From Unio delphinus (taxonomy: Eukaryota > Mollusca > Bivalvia > Unionida > Unionidae), in the NCBI GenBank assembly GCA_029339505.1, contig JAQISU010000025.1, forward strand, positions 2,558,501 to 2,622,500: a DNA stretch of 64,000 bases. The letters are read 5' to 3'. Of the stretch, positions 28,871 through 41,047 are shown piece by piece. The translations under genes and the position numbers were made by a program. The stretch's first letter is position 1, and each line of letters starts with the position of its first letter. The notes below the pieces were generated by a model. That model was not told where the DNA came from, did not search any database, and was given only the letters and a program-made list of their open reading frames with translations.

Positions 28871-31850
28871 CTAAATCTTCATTTTCATACTCTTTCATAA
28901 ACCGAAATTGTTCTTTCTTATGTAGATTCAGATAACGGTGATAACTCCTCCTCAAATGTGTTATATGGTTGATTCAGTTACATTATTTTATTTTATCAAG
29001 GATTTCATTGATGACTGTCAACGAACGTAGTTGTAATCGTGTATTGAGGATAAATACATGCTTTTTAACAAACAATAACCTCGTTTGACTGAATTTGTCA
29101 GGAATATTGGTTCATCTGTATTTGTAAGTGATTATTTGGTTCATCTGTTTTTTAACTACAATTATGTTTTCGAAAGTCGAAGTTACATCATTTCCTGAAT
29201 TATTTTTAGATATATGTTTATATACAGTTTAGTTATCTCCGTTGTTTGATTGCATTATTCCCCCTTAATTTCATCAGTGACTGTCTATGAAGGTAGGTAT
29301 AATCGTTTATTTAGGATAAATAGATGTGTTTTAAGATACAAAACGATCGTTTTATTGAATTTGTCAGGATTCTCGGTTTTTCGTTATTTTTCCTGCAATT
29401 ATATTTAAGATTAAAACAAAGAGCGAGGTCACACAATTTACCTGAATTATGTTTATATATTGTCCCGGAAAATATTAGCTACGTAATACTTTTCTGAAAT
29501 ATAAATTTGTCAGATTATAAGGCTATGCTCTATACTCTTCCTAGACGGAAACTTTAACAAACAATTGGTTAGACAAATAACGGACTATATAATGCAGACA
29601 ATAAAAAAGATGTGGACCACAAATGAAGATTAGGGAATAATTTTAAAATGTATTTATTTATTTTTTTAAAAAATTACTTTAAAAGAAAAAAAATTAAAAA
29701 ATTTAATAAAACAAAATAATTATATTAAATAAAAAATTTTATTTACTATACTGTTACCTAATATTAATAGTTTTCTGTGAGGGGAAAGTACATATGAGGA
29801 CACCATAGGGCTAAATCACATGGCGCTACGCGGAGTGAGCAGGCCTGTGGAAGAGTTTGGAAATATCACCCAAAAATCACCCAAATATATATCCTATCTA
29901 TTTCAATGCACATACTTCCTTTTCTCTGGATACTAAATCCATACTTTACCTGCCATGTCTATCTCCCGTAATAGACATCGCTCCCATTTAAGGGAATATA
30001 AACAATCTGGAAAAAATTTCTTAACTTTAATTACAATAAATAAGTAAGGGCCGAGCCAAATTGAGACAGGAACTGTACAACCAAATAAATTCGTACAGAT
30101 CATCTCTCAAGGCAGTCGGACCTAAGGAAATAAATAGTACTAGATAAATTGAAGAACACTAAAAAAGATATTTAACTAAACGCACTTCAATTTATACAAA
30201 ATTCAAAATTTTAATAAATAACATATAATAGATTAAATATATTGAACATACATGTATTCCTTTTTTGGAAGACATCAAGTAAGAAAACTGGGCAAAATTT
30301 GAATGAAAAGGCTTTTCTTTACACAAATACAAAGTAGACACCTTATATAGAAAACAGACAAATAGCACTAACATAAATAGCGAACACAAGGAAATAGGTG
30401 ACCACTAGCCATGGTCAACACAACTATATAAGTAGACTACTAGTGTGGGTAGATCAATTCCCACTTAGTAAGGATCTACGGAAAAAAACCACTAAGGACC
30501 TTATAAATACCCTAAATCAAACGTATAACCCCGATGGGGAAAAATAAATGGATTCTAAAAGAAAATAAAAAACAAACAAACAACATACATGGGGGTGCAC
30601 AAAACACACATAAAAACTTTTTACTTTTTTGATGGGGGGTGGGGGGGATCTGTCTGGTGCACCCCCAAAAAAGATTATAAGGCTATGCAAGCGAATTATT
30701 TGGATAGTATGACATATATATAAGTATATAATCTAATACTTGTTGTTCAGAAGCAAAGTAAGTTTCTGTAATCTCAAAATGGCCCACACAAAACAGACAT
30801 TTTTAAATCCGGATACTACAACAAATATGAAATCAACAATAGGAGGAGAATAATCTAAACTGAGAAAATTTATCAGACTAAATGATAGAAGGAACAAATG
30901 GCAGGGTGAGGGAAAGCAAATCGGAAAGAAATTAGAATCTTGAAAAAATTGTCAAGGTCGAACGAGTGGAACAAGAAGATGGATGCTAACTGAAGTGTGC
31001 GTACAAAAATTAGCTCCATTTCTGAATATGTCAAGGATACCAATAGAAAAGTTCCCAAGCACAACGGATTCATGGTTGCATTAAAGGTTTTAGCTACGGA
31101 ATATATAAACACGATTTATTCCATAAACGCAATGGGATACCAACGATATATCGTCAGACCCAAAGGGAAGGAACCAATAATTCCACATGGAGAAATACGA
31201 AAATACAATTAAGACGTGGGATTATCACCGTGGACAATCCAGCTCCCATACTAAGGGAAATCTACAAGAGAACATGGAAATTGATCATTTCTGATATCCC
31301 ACTTGAGATACCATTAGAGACAGCAGTTAAACATTTTGAGGAGAAATTCGCTGTTAAAACATTCCACTCAAGACTAGTGTAAATTAAATTAGAGAAAAGG
31401 AAAAGGGAAAGGGAGAAACAAGAACAAGAATACAACATGAGGCATTACTTTTTCCTAAATGACAAAGAATATTTATCAACATGTAAAAAAAAATTGGGAA
31501 AACACATATTTCCAAATTTAAACCTTAATAAGAAAACAAAAAAAAAACAATTATAAATAAAAAAATTGGAAAGCAAATTTACGTAGTTAAACCTTACAAA
31601 AAAAGTATGAAAAAATTATTCTTGAAAAGGTAAAAACATATAATATACAAAATGATTAAAATAAAGTACCAACCATATAGCAAACACTTAAAATAAGGGC
31701 AGGAGAGCCTCCACAAATGGTTTGTGAAGATCAAATTGGGTGAGAGGACCTTCCCCCCCCCAAAAAAAAAAAAAAAATTGTGGGAAAATAATGACGATAA
31801 TTGGGAATATGCAGTCGTTTAATCAGATCAATCTTTTCGTTTCTTTTTTA
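28871..31850. other. Unassigned AT-rich DNA within P3
   Basis: The P1 capsid genes should lie here but I see no trace of them. A diverged tandem repeat (28960-29230 and 29230-29470) shares GAATTTGTCAGGA and AGGATAAATA motifs. GGGGGTGCAC (30592) and GTGCACCCCC (30657) form a short hairpin. An open stretch at 30997-31212 and IISDIPLEIPLETAVKHF near 31300 could be retrotransposon remnants but are not identifiable. Confidence 0.5.
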
Positions 31851-31859
31851 GTTGTAGAT

Positions 31860-32203
31860 ATATGTTTGTTTTTCACTTCAGTCATTTCAGTACGAACTTT
31901 ATCTTTATCTTCAAGTATTTCTTGATGTACAGTAGGATGTTGTGCTGCAACTATGTTTGGAGTTTTTTCTTCAGTACTTTTGCTATTTTGTTAAGTTTAG
32001 GAAGAAGACCTTTTTTCTTAGATATAATGTCTTTAGTAGTTGCAGTAATACGCTTAAATAACCGTTGAGAACCTGCTGTAAAATCAAATTGAGATTCTTG
32101 TTTCTTGTAATTTTCGTCTAACAGAATCACGGACGGGTATACATTTCTTAATCGCTGCTAATCTTTCTCGTGCTCATCTAGTTGTTACTGATTTACCTAG
32201 CAT
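31860..32203 (-). pseudogene. ARERL-family protein relic (P3), inverted
   Basis: Minus-strand MLGKSVTTR..ARERLAAIKKCIPVRDSVRRKL, then DFTAGSQRLFKRITATTKDI, clearly homologous to the start of 17310-18325 and 42077-43057. It abuts the right TIR and points away from it, opposite to P1/P2. The virion module of P3 was therefore inverted or rearranged before most of it was lost. Confidence 0.8.
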
Positions 32204-32230
32204 TATTGATAAATGATATGATTCATTTCG

Positions 32231-32529
32231 TAACCGCAGATATTGAATCGGTCTCGATAACATATTTGGATAAATAAAAAAGCAGCAGAGAGGTGTGACC
32301 CCAATTAGAGACGTTTTTTTTTGTGTCAAATTAACACTTTCTACAAAAACCGATAAAAATAACGTCATCAAGCGGTAACAGAATTAACTAACCACAACCA
32401 AGAGATACTCTCGGTTGATTGGAAACATTGGTTTTGTTTTTCACGTTATTTTTTCCGAATTTTGTAGGAAGTGTAAGTTGAGCAAATAGACGCTTCTATA
32501 TTTTGTGTCTGTTTACCCTTTCTGCTGCT
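32231..32529. repeat. P3 right terminal inverted repeat
   Basis: Inverse of 7951-8245. The module 32281-32529 is bounded by AGCAGCAGAGAGG and CTTTCTGCTGCT. The inner part repeats the ATPase 3' end (ATCCAAATATGTTATCGAG). Confidence 0.8.
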
Positions 32530-32534
32530 CCAAT

Positions 32535-33216
32535 AACGTAATGATATGATGAAAAGGATAACTACAAATAAAACGAATAGGTAACCATGAGCTAGACGTA
32601 AAAACCACCACAAAGGACAATAAAGTTCGAAAATGACCGTAAAGGTGTTGTGTTATTTAAAACATTGAAGCATACAATCGTCTAGTTTAATAACTCTAGT
32701 ATCAACAGAGCCAGAGAAACAACCTTCAAAAGTCGAAATTCGATCGAAGTCAATTTAGACTCAAATATCGGTCACATTGATCTATTTGTTTAAGATGCGC
32801 CATAAATCAAGATTTAATTTTCTAGGTATAACAGCATGTATTCAGTGTAGATAAACCTAAGTGGTCAAAATATAACGTGAAATAAGATAAGAAGAAAATA
32901 TTAAATGTAGGTAACAGCTACCTTTATGTGTTGTTATACTGATAGAGATGCGTACAATCATGTAGTTTGAATATATTAGAATGAATAGACCACGGGCGAT
33001 GCATTTATCAAGACGCGTTTCACTCACATTTTCACGAATCCAGGTATAACAGGGTGTATACAGGTTGCCTAAAGCTGAACGTACCATTATAATTTACACT
33101 GTACAGCTAACGTACATGTGTGTAAAATTGTTTTCATTGTCCTTATTTTGAGGCGATTGTCTGGTTGATGCTTCTGCTGATCAAACAGGGTATATAAATT
33201 GTGTTTTCTTCTTAAG
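32535..33216. other. Host intron or intergenic DNA
   Basis: Nothing coding seen. A diverged duplication places GGTATAACAGCATGTATTCAG (32824) against GGTATAACAGGGTGTATACAG (33043). Confidence 0.5.
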
Positions 33217-33311
33217 GTACTCCAAGAAATTCCTTACAATGTTTGGGCTGCCATGAACCCACTATGCAAGTCAGCGATTGTAATCGTATAACACAATGTG
33301 AGGAGGATGAG
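33217..33311 (+). CDS. Host gene exon A: cysteine-rich (Ly6-like) module, first part
   Basis: Bounded by a pyrimidine tract plus AG (33215-33216) and GTGTGT (33312). The peptide runs SLQCLGCHEPTMQVSD, then CNRITQCEEDE. It starts in phase 1 and ends in phase 0. The next two exons continue the pattern (CY..GC, then CFECC..CN), giving an extracellular disulfide module of the type repeated in invertebrate surface proteins. The exact donor is uncertain. Confidence 0.6.
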
Positions 33312-33431
33312 GTGTGTAAAATAACTAACCATATTCCTTTATATATGCAACCATGCATACATACGGACACACTATACATAAAATCATTAGCTATAACTCT
33401 ACACAACATCCCACACTTTACACACACACAC

Positions 33432-33519
33432 ACATACATACATACATACATACATACATACATACATACATACATACATACATACATACATACATACATA
33501 CATACATACATACATACAT
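33432..33519. repeat. (CATA)n microsatellite
   Basis: About 22 CATA units. Thr-His-Ile frames across it are artefacts. Confidence 0.95.
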
Positions 33520-33797
33520 TTATGAGTTTATTCTAAAATTAAGAAGTAACCTGAATAATGTGAAAACTTTCGGGCTGGAATAAAATAATATGCCAATAAA
33601 TTGCACTCTCCTCGTTAAAACAATTTCAGCCCGTCAAGGATATTACAGATACATTTTAAAATAAAGCTTAGTATCCTATTTCAAGTTAACTTATTTTGAG
33701 ATTACATTTTTTATCGGAAAAAAAACAAAAGACTTTTTCTGTCCTCTTCATGTCATTCTTTCATCATTGCAATACTAAACCAGTATTTTCCGCACAG

Positions 33798-33872
33798 ATG
33801 TGTTACGCTCACAGAGTACATTTATCCAGTAGACAAGAGATTGGTTATCAAACTGGTTGTATGCCGAGATTT
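33798..33872 (+). CDS. Host gene exon B: cysteine-rich module, middle part
   Basis: Acceptor TTTTCCGCACAG, donor GTAAGT. 25 codons, phase 0 at both ends: MCYAHRVHLSSRQEIG, then YQTGCMPRF. Joins exon A as ..EEDE-MCY.., keeping the expected Cys spacing. Confidence 0.65.
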
Positions 33873-33952
33873 GTAAGTACAATCGTGTCGTCACTAAATT
33901 TGTTTCAATTTGTGAATGGCGCTACATGTACATACGTATATACGTGCGTTCG

Positions 33953-34094
33953 TATGTATGTATGTATGTATGTATGTATGTATGTATGTATGTATGTTTG
34001 TATGTATGTATGTATGTATGTATGTATGTATGTATGTATGTATGTATGTATGTATGTATGTATGTATGTATGTATGTATGTGTGTGTGTGTGTG
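33953..34094. repeat. (GTAT)n then (GT)n microsatellite
   Basis: Near-pure GTAT for about 125 bp, then GTGT. It lies in the intron between exons B and C. Cys-Met-Tyr-Val frames are artefacts. Confidence 0.95.
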
Positions 34095-34931
34095 TATGTA
34101 TGCATGCATATACGTAAGGACGTTCGTACGCAGGTATGTTCGTACGTAGGAAGGTGGAATTAGGTAGGTAGGAAGGTAGACAGGTAGGATATGATGTAAG
34201 TTGATATTCAGGCAGGTAGATTGATAGGTAAGGAGGTAGGTCTATAGGTGTGTTGGCATGCAGAAATTGACACCGTTGATGACGTATGTATGCACTTATA
34301 TATCATGTAAGAATGTTGGCATGCATGACTGAGATAAAAATGTTGTTCATTTTAAAAAAAAAAACATCATTGCTACACGTTCACCTTCATTTTCCTAATA
34401 CAATATGTAAAATACTGTTTTCTATACGTCTATTATAGTATGCATATGTACCAAAATATATCAAAAGTCTTGAAGCTAGATTGCTCGTTTCATTCGAACT
34501 ATGACCACCAATCTTATATAATTTTCTATGATGTTCTGTATTTAAAATGCTGCTTTTTATTGATTGCTCATATGTTCATATAATGTAAATGATAAAGAAC
34601 CAGTAAGTTGCTAACATTATATGTCCCTTGAAGAAAACAGTGTAATAAATGTTAATCGGCTTTAGTGAAATTAACGTTTGCAATAAAATAAAACTTGAAG
34701 AACAATACAGATTTAGTACAGTATCCAGAATCCAATTCGTGATTATTTTCCATCCTACCTCTTTTTAAGTAGCGTAGGTTTGCCTGTTTCTTTCTTTTGG
34801 GATTATGGGTATATATCATTTATTTTCATAGAAAAACAACGACATATTCTCGGTTTATTATAGACGTGGAAATAAACAACAGGTGACTATATATAAATGC
34901 TCACTATAATAAATGCATTGCTTTTTTATAG
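34095..34931. other. Host intron
   Basis: Beyond the microsatellite the DNA shows degenerate GTAGGTAG/GGAAGG stretches (34140-34250) and nothing else recognisable. Confidence 0.5.
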
Positions 34932-35031
34932 CAATGTCAGGGTCTTGCAAATGCACCATCTATCAACCAGTGCTTTGAGTGTTGTGATACACGAATGTGT
35001 AACTTATACAAGTGTGGAAAGAACTGGACAG
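34932..35031 (+). CDS. Host gene exon C: cysteine-rich module, last part (CC..CN)
   Basis: Acceptor TTTTTTATAG, donor GTCAGT. Peptide QCQGLANAPSINQCFECC, then DTRMCNLYKCGKNWT, including the CFECC..MCN ending typical of Ly6/uPAR-like folds. Starts in phase 0 and ends in phase 1, the phase in which the Ig exon at 58234 begins. The intervening intron of about 23 kb holds P2 and the PHIS transposon. Confidence 0.7.
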
Positions 35032-35166
35032 GTCAGTATGGCCATTTTAAATACATACTTACGTACATGTAACGTTGATTGTTTGATGTTTCTACTTCGT
35101 GTGTATATCTTCTGCATACACATGTTTGCGACATGCCGTAATAATGCAGTATTGTGCAACTAAACG

Positions 35167-35426
35167 AGCAGCAGAGAGGGTGAATCGGACAACTTTTAAA
35201 ACAAAACTCGATTTTAACCGTCAAAACAGCAAATAGAGCCTTCCTACGAATTTTCATGTTTTAAACAAAAAAAAAATAAAGTCTCCATTTGCCAAACAGA
35301 GACTTAGTCATTTTTGTCTGAAAACATGATCTTGCAGGGGTCTTCGAAATGAGTAAAAACTCACCCCGTTGATTTCAACCGAATATTTTATCAAGTCCGA
35401 CACGATATCGCGTCCTCGGGTCTGCT
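35167..35426. repeat. P2 left terminal inverted repeat
   Basis: Inverse of 48739-48995. It lacks the inner AGCAGCAG-type boundary seen in P1 and P3. It extends into the last codons of the ATPase gene, including GACACGATATCG. Confidence 0.88.
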
Positions 35427-36040
35427 AAATTTATCGTCACAAATCCGTGTGGTATTGACTGAGCGTGACTAAAGCAATTTCTAAATTGATTATGATTCAT
35501 ATCACCGCTGCACCAAGTCTGATGAATATTTCTAAGAGTATGAGTATCAACTCCGTTAAATACACACAATAAATTGCAGTTATCTCTGATCACTTTTGGT
35601 ATTTGTGTGTATCGTTGAGTGACATATATCACATCAGTGCTTTTATGCCTGCCTCTGGAAAATATCCTAGCAGGATTCTTTTGATTATCTAACATGATAT
35701 CGTCATAGACAACTAAATTGTTAATACTTCCGTCGATGGAATCAATGCTTGGTGCTTCCTCTATATCGGTTATAAATTCAATGATATCATCATCGATTTG
35801 AAATTATTTTGCTTTCTCGTTAAAATCCTTTAGCACTTCATAGCATCGCTGATCGTCTACACTCGGGGCTATTAAATACAAATTGTTCCATTTCATCCAT
35901 CTCGTTATCAAATTAAGTAGCAGTTGTGTCTTGCCGCTTCCAGATGGTCCGATTATAATCATTCTAATTGAATTCGGCAACATTGCATGGTGTTTAATAG
36001 GTTCCCGTCATCGGGTGGCTAAATAATCAATTATATTCAT
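35375..36040 (-). pseudogene. Packaging ATPase (P2), two nonsense codons
   Basis: Homologue of 9997-10656 with GPSGSGKT and VVYDDIMLD kept. In-frame stops fall just before REPIKHH (near 36008) and after NEKAK (near 35815). Otherwise it is colinear, ending RYRVGLDKIFG in the TIR. Confidence 0.88.
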
Positions 36041-36057
36041 GCTGTTATATATAAATT

Positions 36058-36569
36058 ATGGATCTATATTGTGTGAAGTGTAAGGCGCGTACTGGCACAG
36101 ATGACTTGACGACGATTACAACTAAAAATAACCGATCAGCGCTTTCTGGTAAATGCGTACAATGTAGTACAAAAAAATTTAGATTTGTTTCCAAGGATTT
36201 AAAAAAAAACGAGGGGGTGATATCGCAGCCAAGCTAACTAAACTCCCTGGAACCCCATGGGCAAAGTACCCCGGAGAAAAACACCTTCCAGGGTATAGTT
36301 ATTGTGGACCGGGAACAAGACTTGATATCAGACTCAATAATCATAACCATCCCAATCCCGGTGAAGAACCAATAAACGCCATTGATAAGGCGTGTCACGT
36401 TTATGATGTTGCTTATAAAAGCAGCAATTTGCAACACAGGCATCTAGCAGATGTGAAATTAATTCATGCGTTAAATGCTATTCCCGATAAATCTTTCAAA
36501 GAAAAATTGGCTTCCTTTTTGATAAAATCGGCTATGAAAAGTAAATTGATAATAGGTGCTGGTAATTAA
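36058..36569 (+). pseudogene. DUF5679-like zinc ribbon / PLA2 (P2); catalytic His lost
   Basis: The ribbon frame is open here (MDLYCVKCKARTGT, GKCVQCSTKKFRF), with four Cys as CxxC..CxxC. It reaches A AAA AAC (36204-36210), after which the PLA2 frame is -1. PLA2 keeps YCGPGTRLD (Ca loop), but the catalytic pair reads CHVYD instead of the CHLHD of P1: His changed to Tyr, so lipase activity should be lost. The PLA2 frame is otherwise free of stops to 36569. Confidence 0.8.
36204..36210 (+). other. Candidate -1 frameshift heptamer (P2 copy)
   Basis: Same A AAA AAC and codon phase as 10829-10835. Flanking codons differ between the copies, while the heptamer is kept. Confidence 0.5.
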
Positions 36570-36576
36570 TAAAAAC

Positions 36577-37525
36577 ATGGAATCTATTTATTATTCTCCG
36601 AAAGGATACTGGAGAGGCAAGGTAGCAATCAATAAACTCGCTAGCGCTGCAAAAGTGAAAATAAACCACTGCGGCTCATTGGTTATCTAAACAGGCACTA
36701 AGGCAAATTTATCTACCACCGCCTAAACAAATTCACTACTCGCATTTTGATGTGACCGTTCCTAATGAAGTTCATCAAGCTGATATACTAATTCTGCCGC
36801 ATGATGGTGGTTACAAATACGCTTTAACCATAATTGATGTTGCAAGTCGATACAAAGAAGCAGAACCGTTAAAAACAAAATCATCACCTGAAGTGGCTTC
36901 TGCATTTGAAAGGATTTATCGAAGGGGTCCTCTGCACTGGCCAAATCTGTAACAAGTTGATCCTGGCAAGGAATTTCAGGGTGCAGTGTTATCAAGAATG
37001 AAAAATCATAATGTCACCATCAGACGGGGGCATACTGCGCTACATCGTGATCAGGCAATTGTAGAACGATTTAATAAAACCCTTGCTGAGCTGTTATTTG
37101 GATATCAATACGCAAAAGAATTCATCCAAGAAAAGCGATCCCGTGAATGGGTTAAAAGATTACCAGCTGTGATTACCGCATTGAATAATGAGATTACTAG
37201 AACAATCAACATGAAACCTATCAACGCTATTAAAAAGAAGTCTATACCCGTACAACCACAAAAAGATTTCAAAGAACCAATTCTTGGTAGTAATATCACT
37301 GTTAGGTATTTATACGAACCAGGAGAGCTTGAAGGTGGCAGAAAAAGGGCTACTGATCCTATTTGGAGTGTTACTGCACACAAGATATCTAGTATAACAC
37401 GATCTAGCATTTCTAGACCAGCAATCTATAGACTGGATTCAACTGCCCCTCAACGAGGATTTACTCGACAACAATTACAAGTGATACCCGAGGATACTCA
37501 ATTACCACCGCTGGGTCTTAACTAG
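36577..37525 (+). pseudogene. Integrase (P2)
   Basis: Starts MESIYYSPKGYWRG. Frame change after KVKIN at the same place as in P1, then PNEVHQADILILPHDGGY, IIDVASRYKEAE, a TAA just before QVDPGKEFQG, then AIVERFNKTLAELLF and VRYLYEPGELEGG. The catalytic D, D and E are preserved. It would need two bypasses to be made whole. Confidence 0.88.
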
Positions 37526-40268
37526 TAGGAATTTCAAGGACAACTCTTCGAAGTTGATTTATTCTTCGTACACTGGATACTGCAAGATAGACTAAATTTG
37601 ACCATTCGATGCGATTATCTACTATCCAAACAATTGTATCCGATATAGTCAATCCCTGTGAAGAATATATTCTTGCTGCGTATCCTAGCGTCCATTGGGA
37701 TTTATTAGCACGCAATGCATCTTCGACGACACTGATATCAACCAGCACAATATCATTTAATACGAGAATTTGTTTTCTTGACTCTGTCAAGCCTGGAATA
37801 TCAACTTCGATATTTTCTTTTCGTGCATCCGATGGCCTATAACAAAGGAGCACTGGAAGCGTTGCAAATTTTTTTTTATGCGTTTCAAATAACTTCATCT
37901 GAAGTGTGTCTCTGACTATTTTTCTATTTTTCTACTCACTACTATCAAATCGTTTGGTCTCCACGATTCCCAAAAATCTTTTAATGGTGTTTCTGAAATT
38001 ATTTCACGGGCTATTTCACACTGGATCCTATTCGGTTGTAATCTGATTAGCGCATTGAATTCTCGTAATTGTTCATCAAGTGATCTATAATCAGTACGAA
38101 TTTCTTCATAATAGTCTACAAAACCCTTTAGCCATTCATGTGGGGATGCACCGACAAATGGTGGGGGTTGGCCGTGATCACCGCACATGACGACTTTTGT
38201 AGTTTTCAATAACAACCACTCAAGAAATATTTGTAATACATCTAATGATACTGTGTCTATTTCATACCAAATGATGATTTCAGGAATAAATTTTTCGCCC
38301 ATACGCTCAGGAGTCCACTTATCTTCTTTCCATCGAAAGAAACTGTGATAAATACAGGCATTTACCCCTCGCTGTATCATTTCTCTTGCAAGTCTGTGAA
38401 TTGGTGTTAGCACAATCATGTTTGGATTGGAAACGCGGAATAATTCAATTGCCCGGGTTGTTTTTCCTGACCCACCACAGCCGTTTAAATAAACTGTTTT
38501 ATATCGACATATTGGATCAGAACACGGTGGTGCATTAGAAAATTCTGAACACTGATTGCTTTCTAAATAATTATTTTCAATTGTTACATCTGCTGATTGA
38601 ATATAATCATGAAGCATTTCCCGCTTAATTCTCCATGACCCCCAAGTCTCGTTGCTAGTAGCAAAGCTACTGCTTATCAAATCAGCCACATCGCAATTTA
38701 TGTAAAATGAGTCAGTGGCAACTCTAACTGCGGTGTTAGGAAATTTATTTATCATTGAAAATAAATTGATAGAAGCATAACCGGGCATATAAGCTCTCAA
38801 ATGTGTATACTGCGGATTGCGTCTTTATTATTGACATATAGGCCTTTATTCGTTAGATCCGCGATTACAAAATCGTATTCAGCTTTGTCTATAATCAATC
38901 GTGAAGAATATCTTGTATTGTCATATTTGCCACCCTGAGTACATTTACCGATTATTCTTCGTCCAAGATCTTTTGCTTCGTTGTTTCTGATTTCAAAAAG
39001 CTGTTTAGACCAATCCATGATTTGTTGTTCATTAAAATCAGGAAAAAGTTTTCGCTGTTCGCTAATTTTGTTTTCCATATCAGGTTGTGGTAACCAGATT
39101 GATTTCTGTGCTCGATAGGATATAATCGCTTCACTGACAATTAATGATTTTAACATCCCACAATCAATCATATACCGTAACAACACTATTGGCATCCAGT
39201 GTTTTTCAGACATGTGTTTACCAATAAAAAGATAAATACGCGGAAGAAGTCCTGTAGCCAATTCAAATGATACTACACAAGCGAATCCGGTTAAATCAAA
39301 ATCAGGCAGTGGTCCATTAATAGCAACACGGGCCATTTCGTGTGTGGGGTGTCCAAATCGTTTGAAATATTTAGCACATTCTCCATACCCGAGAAAACTC
39401 CCTGGATAACATGCAATCATATCAACTGAAATAACGGTTTCAGTGTCATATTTTGTATTCCATAACCCTCCATGACTGTATTCAAGACAGCTCAATCTGA
39501 CATCTGATAGAAACTCACTTCGTGTTGGTTTCCACGCGTTTTTCTTCCTAGCAAAATGTGCTGCAACAGAGGGAAGTGTAAAACAGTTTGTTAATAATTG
39601 ATCTTCAATACTCTCTGGAGAGAAAAACTCACTAGCTAGTTTTTTCATTTGAGTATGAAGCGCTTCAGTACGGTACAATTCACATGGGTCTTACAAACTG
39701 ATCGAATCCACATTCATCGTCTGCAGCACTATGAAATAGCCACATCGACACAGGATATTTTTTACTCAAATTGTAAATAGCATCAAATAATTTCTGCTCG
39801 GAAAAAAAACTCTTCGGTTTGGGGTATATATCCCGTGGGAATATTGTTACTGCGGATGACCGTGCGTGTTCCTTATGATCAATAATTTGTATTGGAGCTC
39901 CATTTGATTTATATTTTGATTCGTATAATACTTCACCGGTTATTGTCGTTACTGATATTGGAAATCTCAATGATGTTTCTAATTTGATTATATCCTGAAT
40001 TGTTGACCCATGCTGTTTCACCGTTAATTCCTATTCGGTTATGTTTTTTCGTCTTAGATCAGTTAATTTATTTCCCCGGGACGCATTTGTGAAGTGTTCT
40101 ATTATTCGTGTTGCTACACAATTGAGCCTTGACGAAGAATATTTCATGGGTGCTAGTTTTGCAATATCGGGTTTTTCATTTAACGGATATATCCCGTAAA
40201 CAACTGCTGTTACAGGATAAGATCTTTCGTAGTATGGTTTGTCAATTCCAGTCAAAATTCCTGGATTG
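37518..40268 (-). pseudogene. PolB-helicase (P2), multiply broken
   Basis: Segments 38797-39678 (DMIACYPGSF motif A; GRRIIGKCTQGG), 37916-38800 (VRVATDSFYI motif C; GCGGSGKTT Walker A; IIIWYE, in which the Walker B Asp is Tyr; CGDHGQPPPF) and 37518-37898 (AARIYSSQGLT, His to Tyr) cover the P1 protein. Upstream 39680-40268 gives the N-terminal region. At the A-run that breaks P1 (near 14490), P2 is in frame. At least four other breaks are present. Confidence 0.85.
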
Positions 40269-40631
40269 GAATCTTGATTGACAGTGACAGTTTTTTGTCC
40301 TTGAGAATGGGTTCGTATTTATCCCTAATGATCCAATTTCCAGTGTCGTCACTGATAAGGAATTTTATTCTAAAAAAATGCCTTTCTCGCCCAAGATTTG
40401 AGATTATGCTGCTTTTTCATCATTCATTTTAGCGTCAACACGGCCATCAATTCGAAATGTTGACCAACAATGAGCTGCCCCATCACGCTTGAATTCATTA
40501 AAACAGTCTCTGATTTTATTAATCATGGTTCTATCAGAAATTTTATTCTTTGGTGTATCAGAAACTCTATCGAGATTGAATTTATCATTTTTCCAGGGCT
40601 TAATTTTCGATAATCTCTTGAACTCCTTCAT
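40269..40631 (-). pseudogene. Polymerase N-terminal extension (P2)
   Basis: MKEFKRLSKIKPWKNDKFNL, then IRDCFNEFKRDGAAHCWSTF. Single repeat unit. A frame change near 40405, and it shares with P1 the -1 relation to the next polymerase segment after KDKKLSL. Confidence 0.75.
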
Positions 40632-40655
40632 ACTATAATTAAAACAAGCATTTAA

Positions 40656-41033
40656 ATGAAAGATTTATGTATAATGAATCATTGCAAATGGCTCATGATT
40701 GGATCAGTGACTCCTTGTAACAAATCATGCAGAAAGGAGTTCTGTTGGTATCATATGCAAAGTTTTCGACGTGGAAGCCTTGGTCCGTTACCCTGTATTC
40801 GATGTGGGCCTGGGGTCAGGGGAAAATCACAATTGTGTCAAAATTGTGGTGGTAAGCGATACAGTGAGTTGAAGCGTTATTATGATAAAAGAATCAAAAA
40901 TGGATTTTCAATCAAAAATTCTGACACTGACTGTGTCCCTGACAAGGATAAATTCATAAGAACCCCTCAAGACTACATTGAAAGATTCTCCAGCGATGTT
41001 ATTATTAAACAAAACAATGAATTAGACAAATAG
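40656..41033 (+). CDS. Cys-rich zinc-binding protein
   Basis: 125 residues, start MKDLCIMNHCKW (or the Met six codons on). Cys/His pairs: CNKSCRKEFCWYH, LPCIRCGPG, QLCQNCGGKRY, suggesting two zinc-binding knots. The C-terminus is basic, then acidic. Conserved in P3 and reduced to a 19-codon remnant in P1. It lies between the divergent polymerase and the HNH gene. Function unknown; a DNA-binding regulator is possible. Confidence 0.65.
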   Translation: MKDLCIMNHCKWLMIGSVTPCNKSCRKEFCWYHMQSFRRGSLGPLPCIRCGPGVRGKSQLCQNCGGKRYSELKRYYDKRIKNGFSIKNSDTDCVPDKDKFIRTPQDYIERFSSDVIIKQNNELDK

Positions 41034-41047
41034 TATTATGTTTACAA

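Larger units (their letters stand above)
7951..32529. mobile_element. P3: old, decayed Polinton-like element interrupted by P1
   Basis: Left end AACAGCAGAGAG (7951) and right end CTTTCTGCTGCT (to 32529) are inverted. The flanks CTAAT (7946-7950) and CCAAT (32530-32534) fit a 5-bp target duplication with one change. Without P1 it would be about 9.7 kb. It carries heavily mutated ATPase, PLA2, integrase, helicase/polymerase, Cys-rich and HNH relics in P1 order, but no recognisable capsid genes. Confidence 0.85.

Noticed and set aside
30997..31212. Possible gene (VALKVLATEYINTIYSINAMG)
   Set aside because: Short, isolated, no recognisable domain. Noted only as unassigned DNA.
33696..34163. Open frames rich in Cys-Met-Tyr-Val or Thr-Tyr-Ile-His
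   Set aside because: All come from reading (GTAT)n and (CATA)n microsatellites in different frames. Only the non-repetitive part holding exon B is kept.
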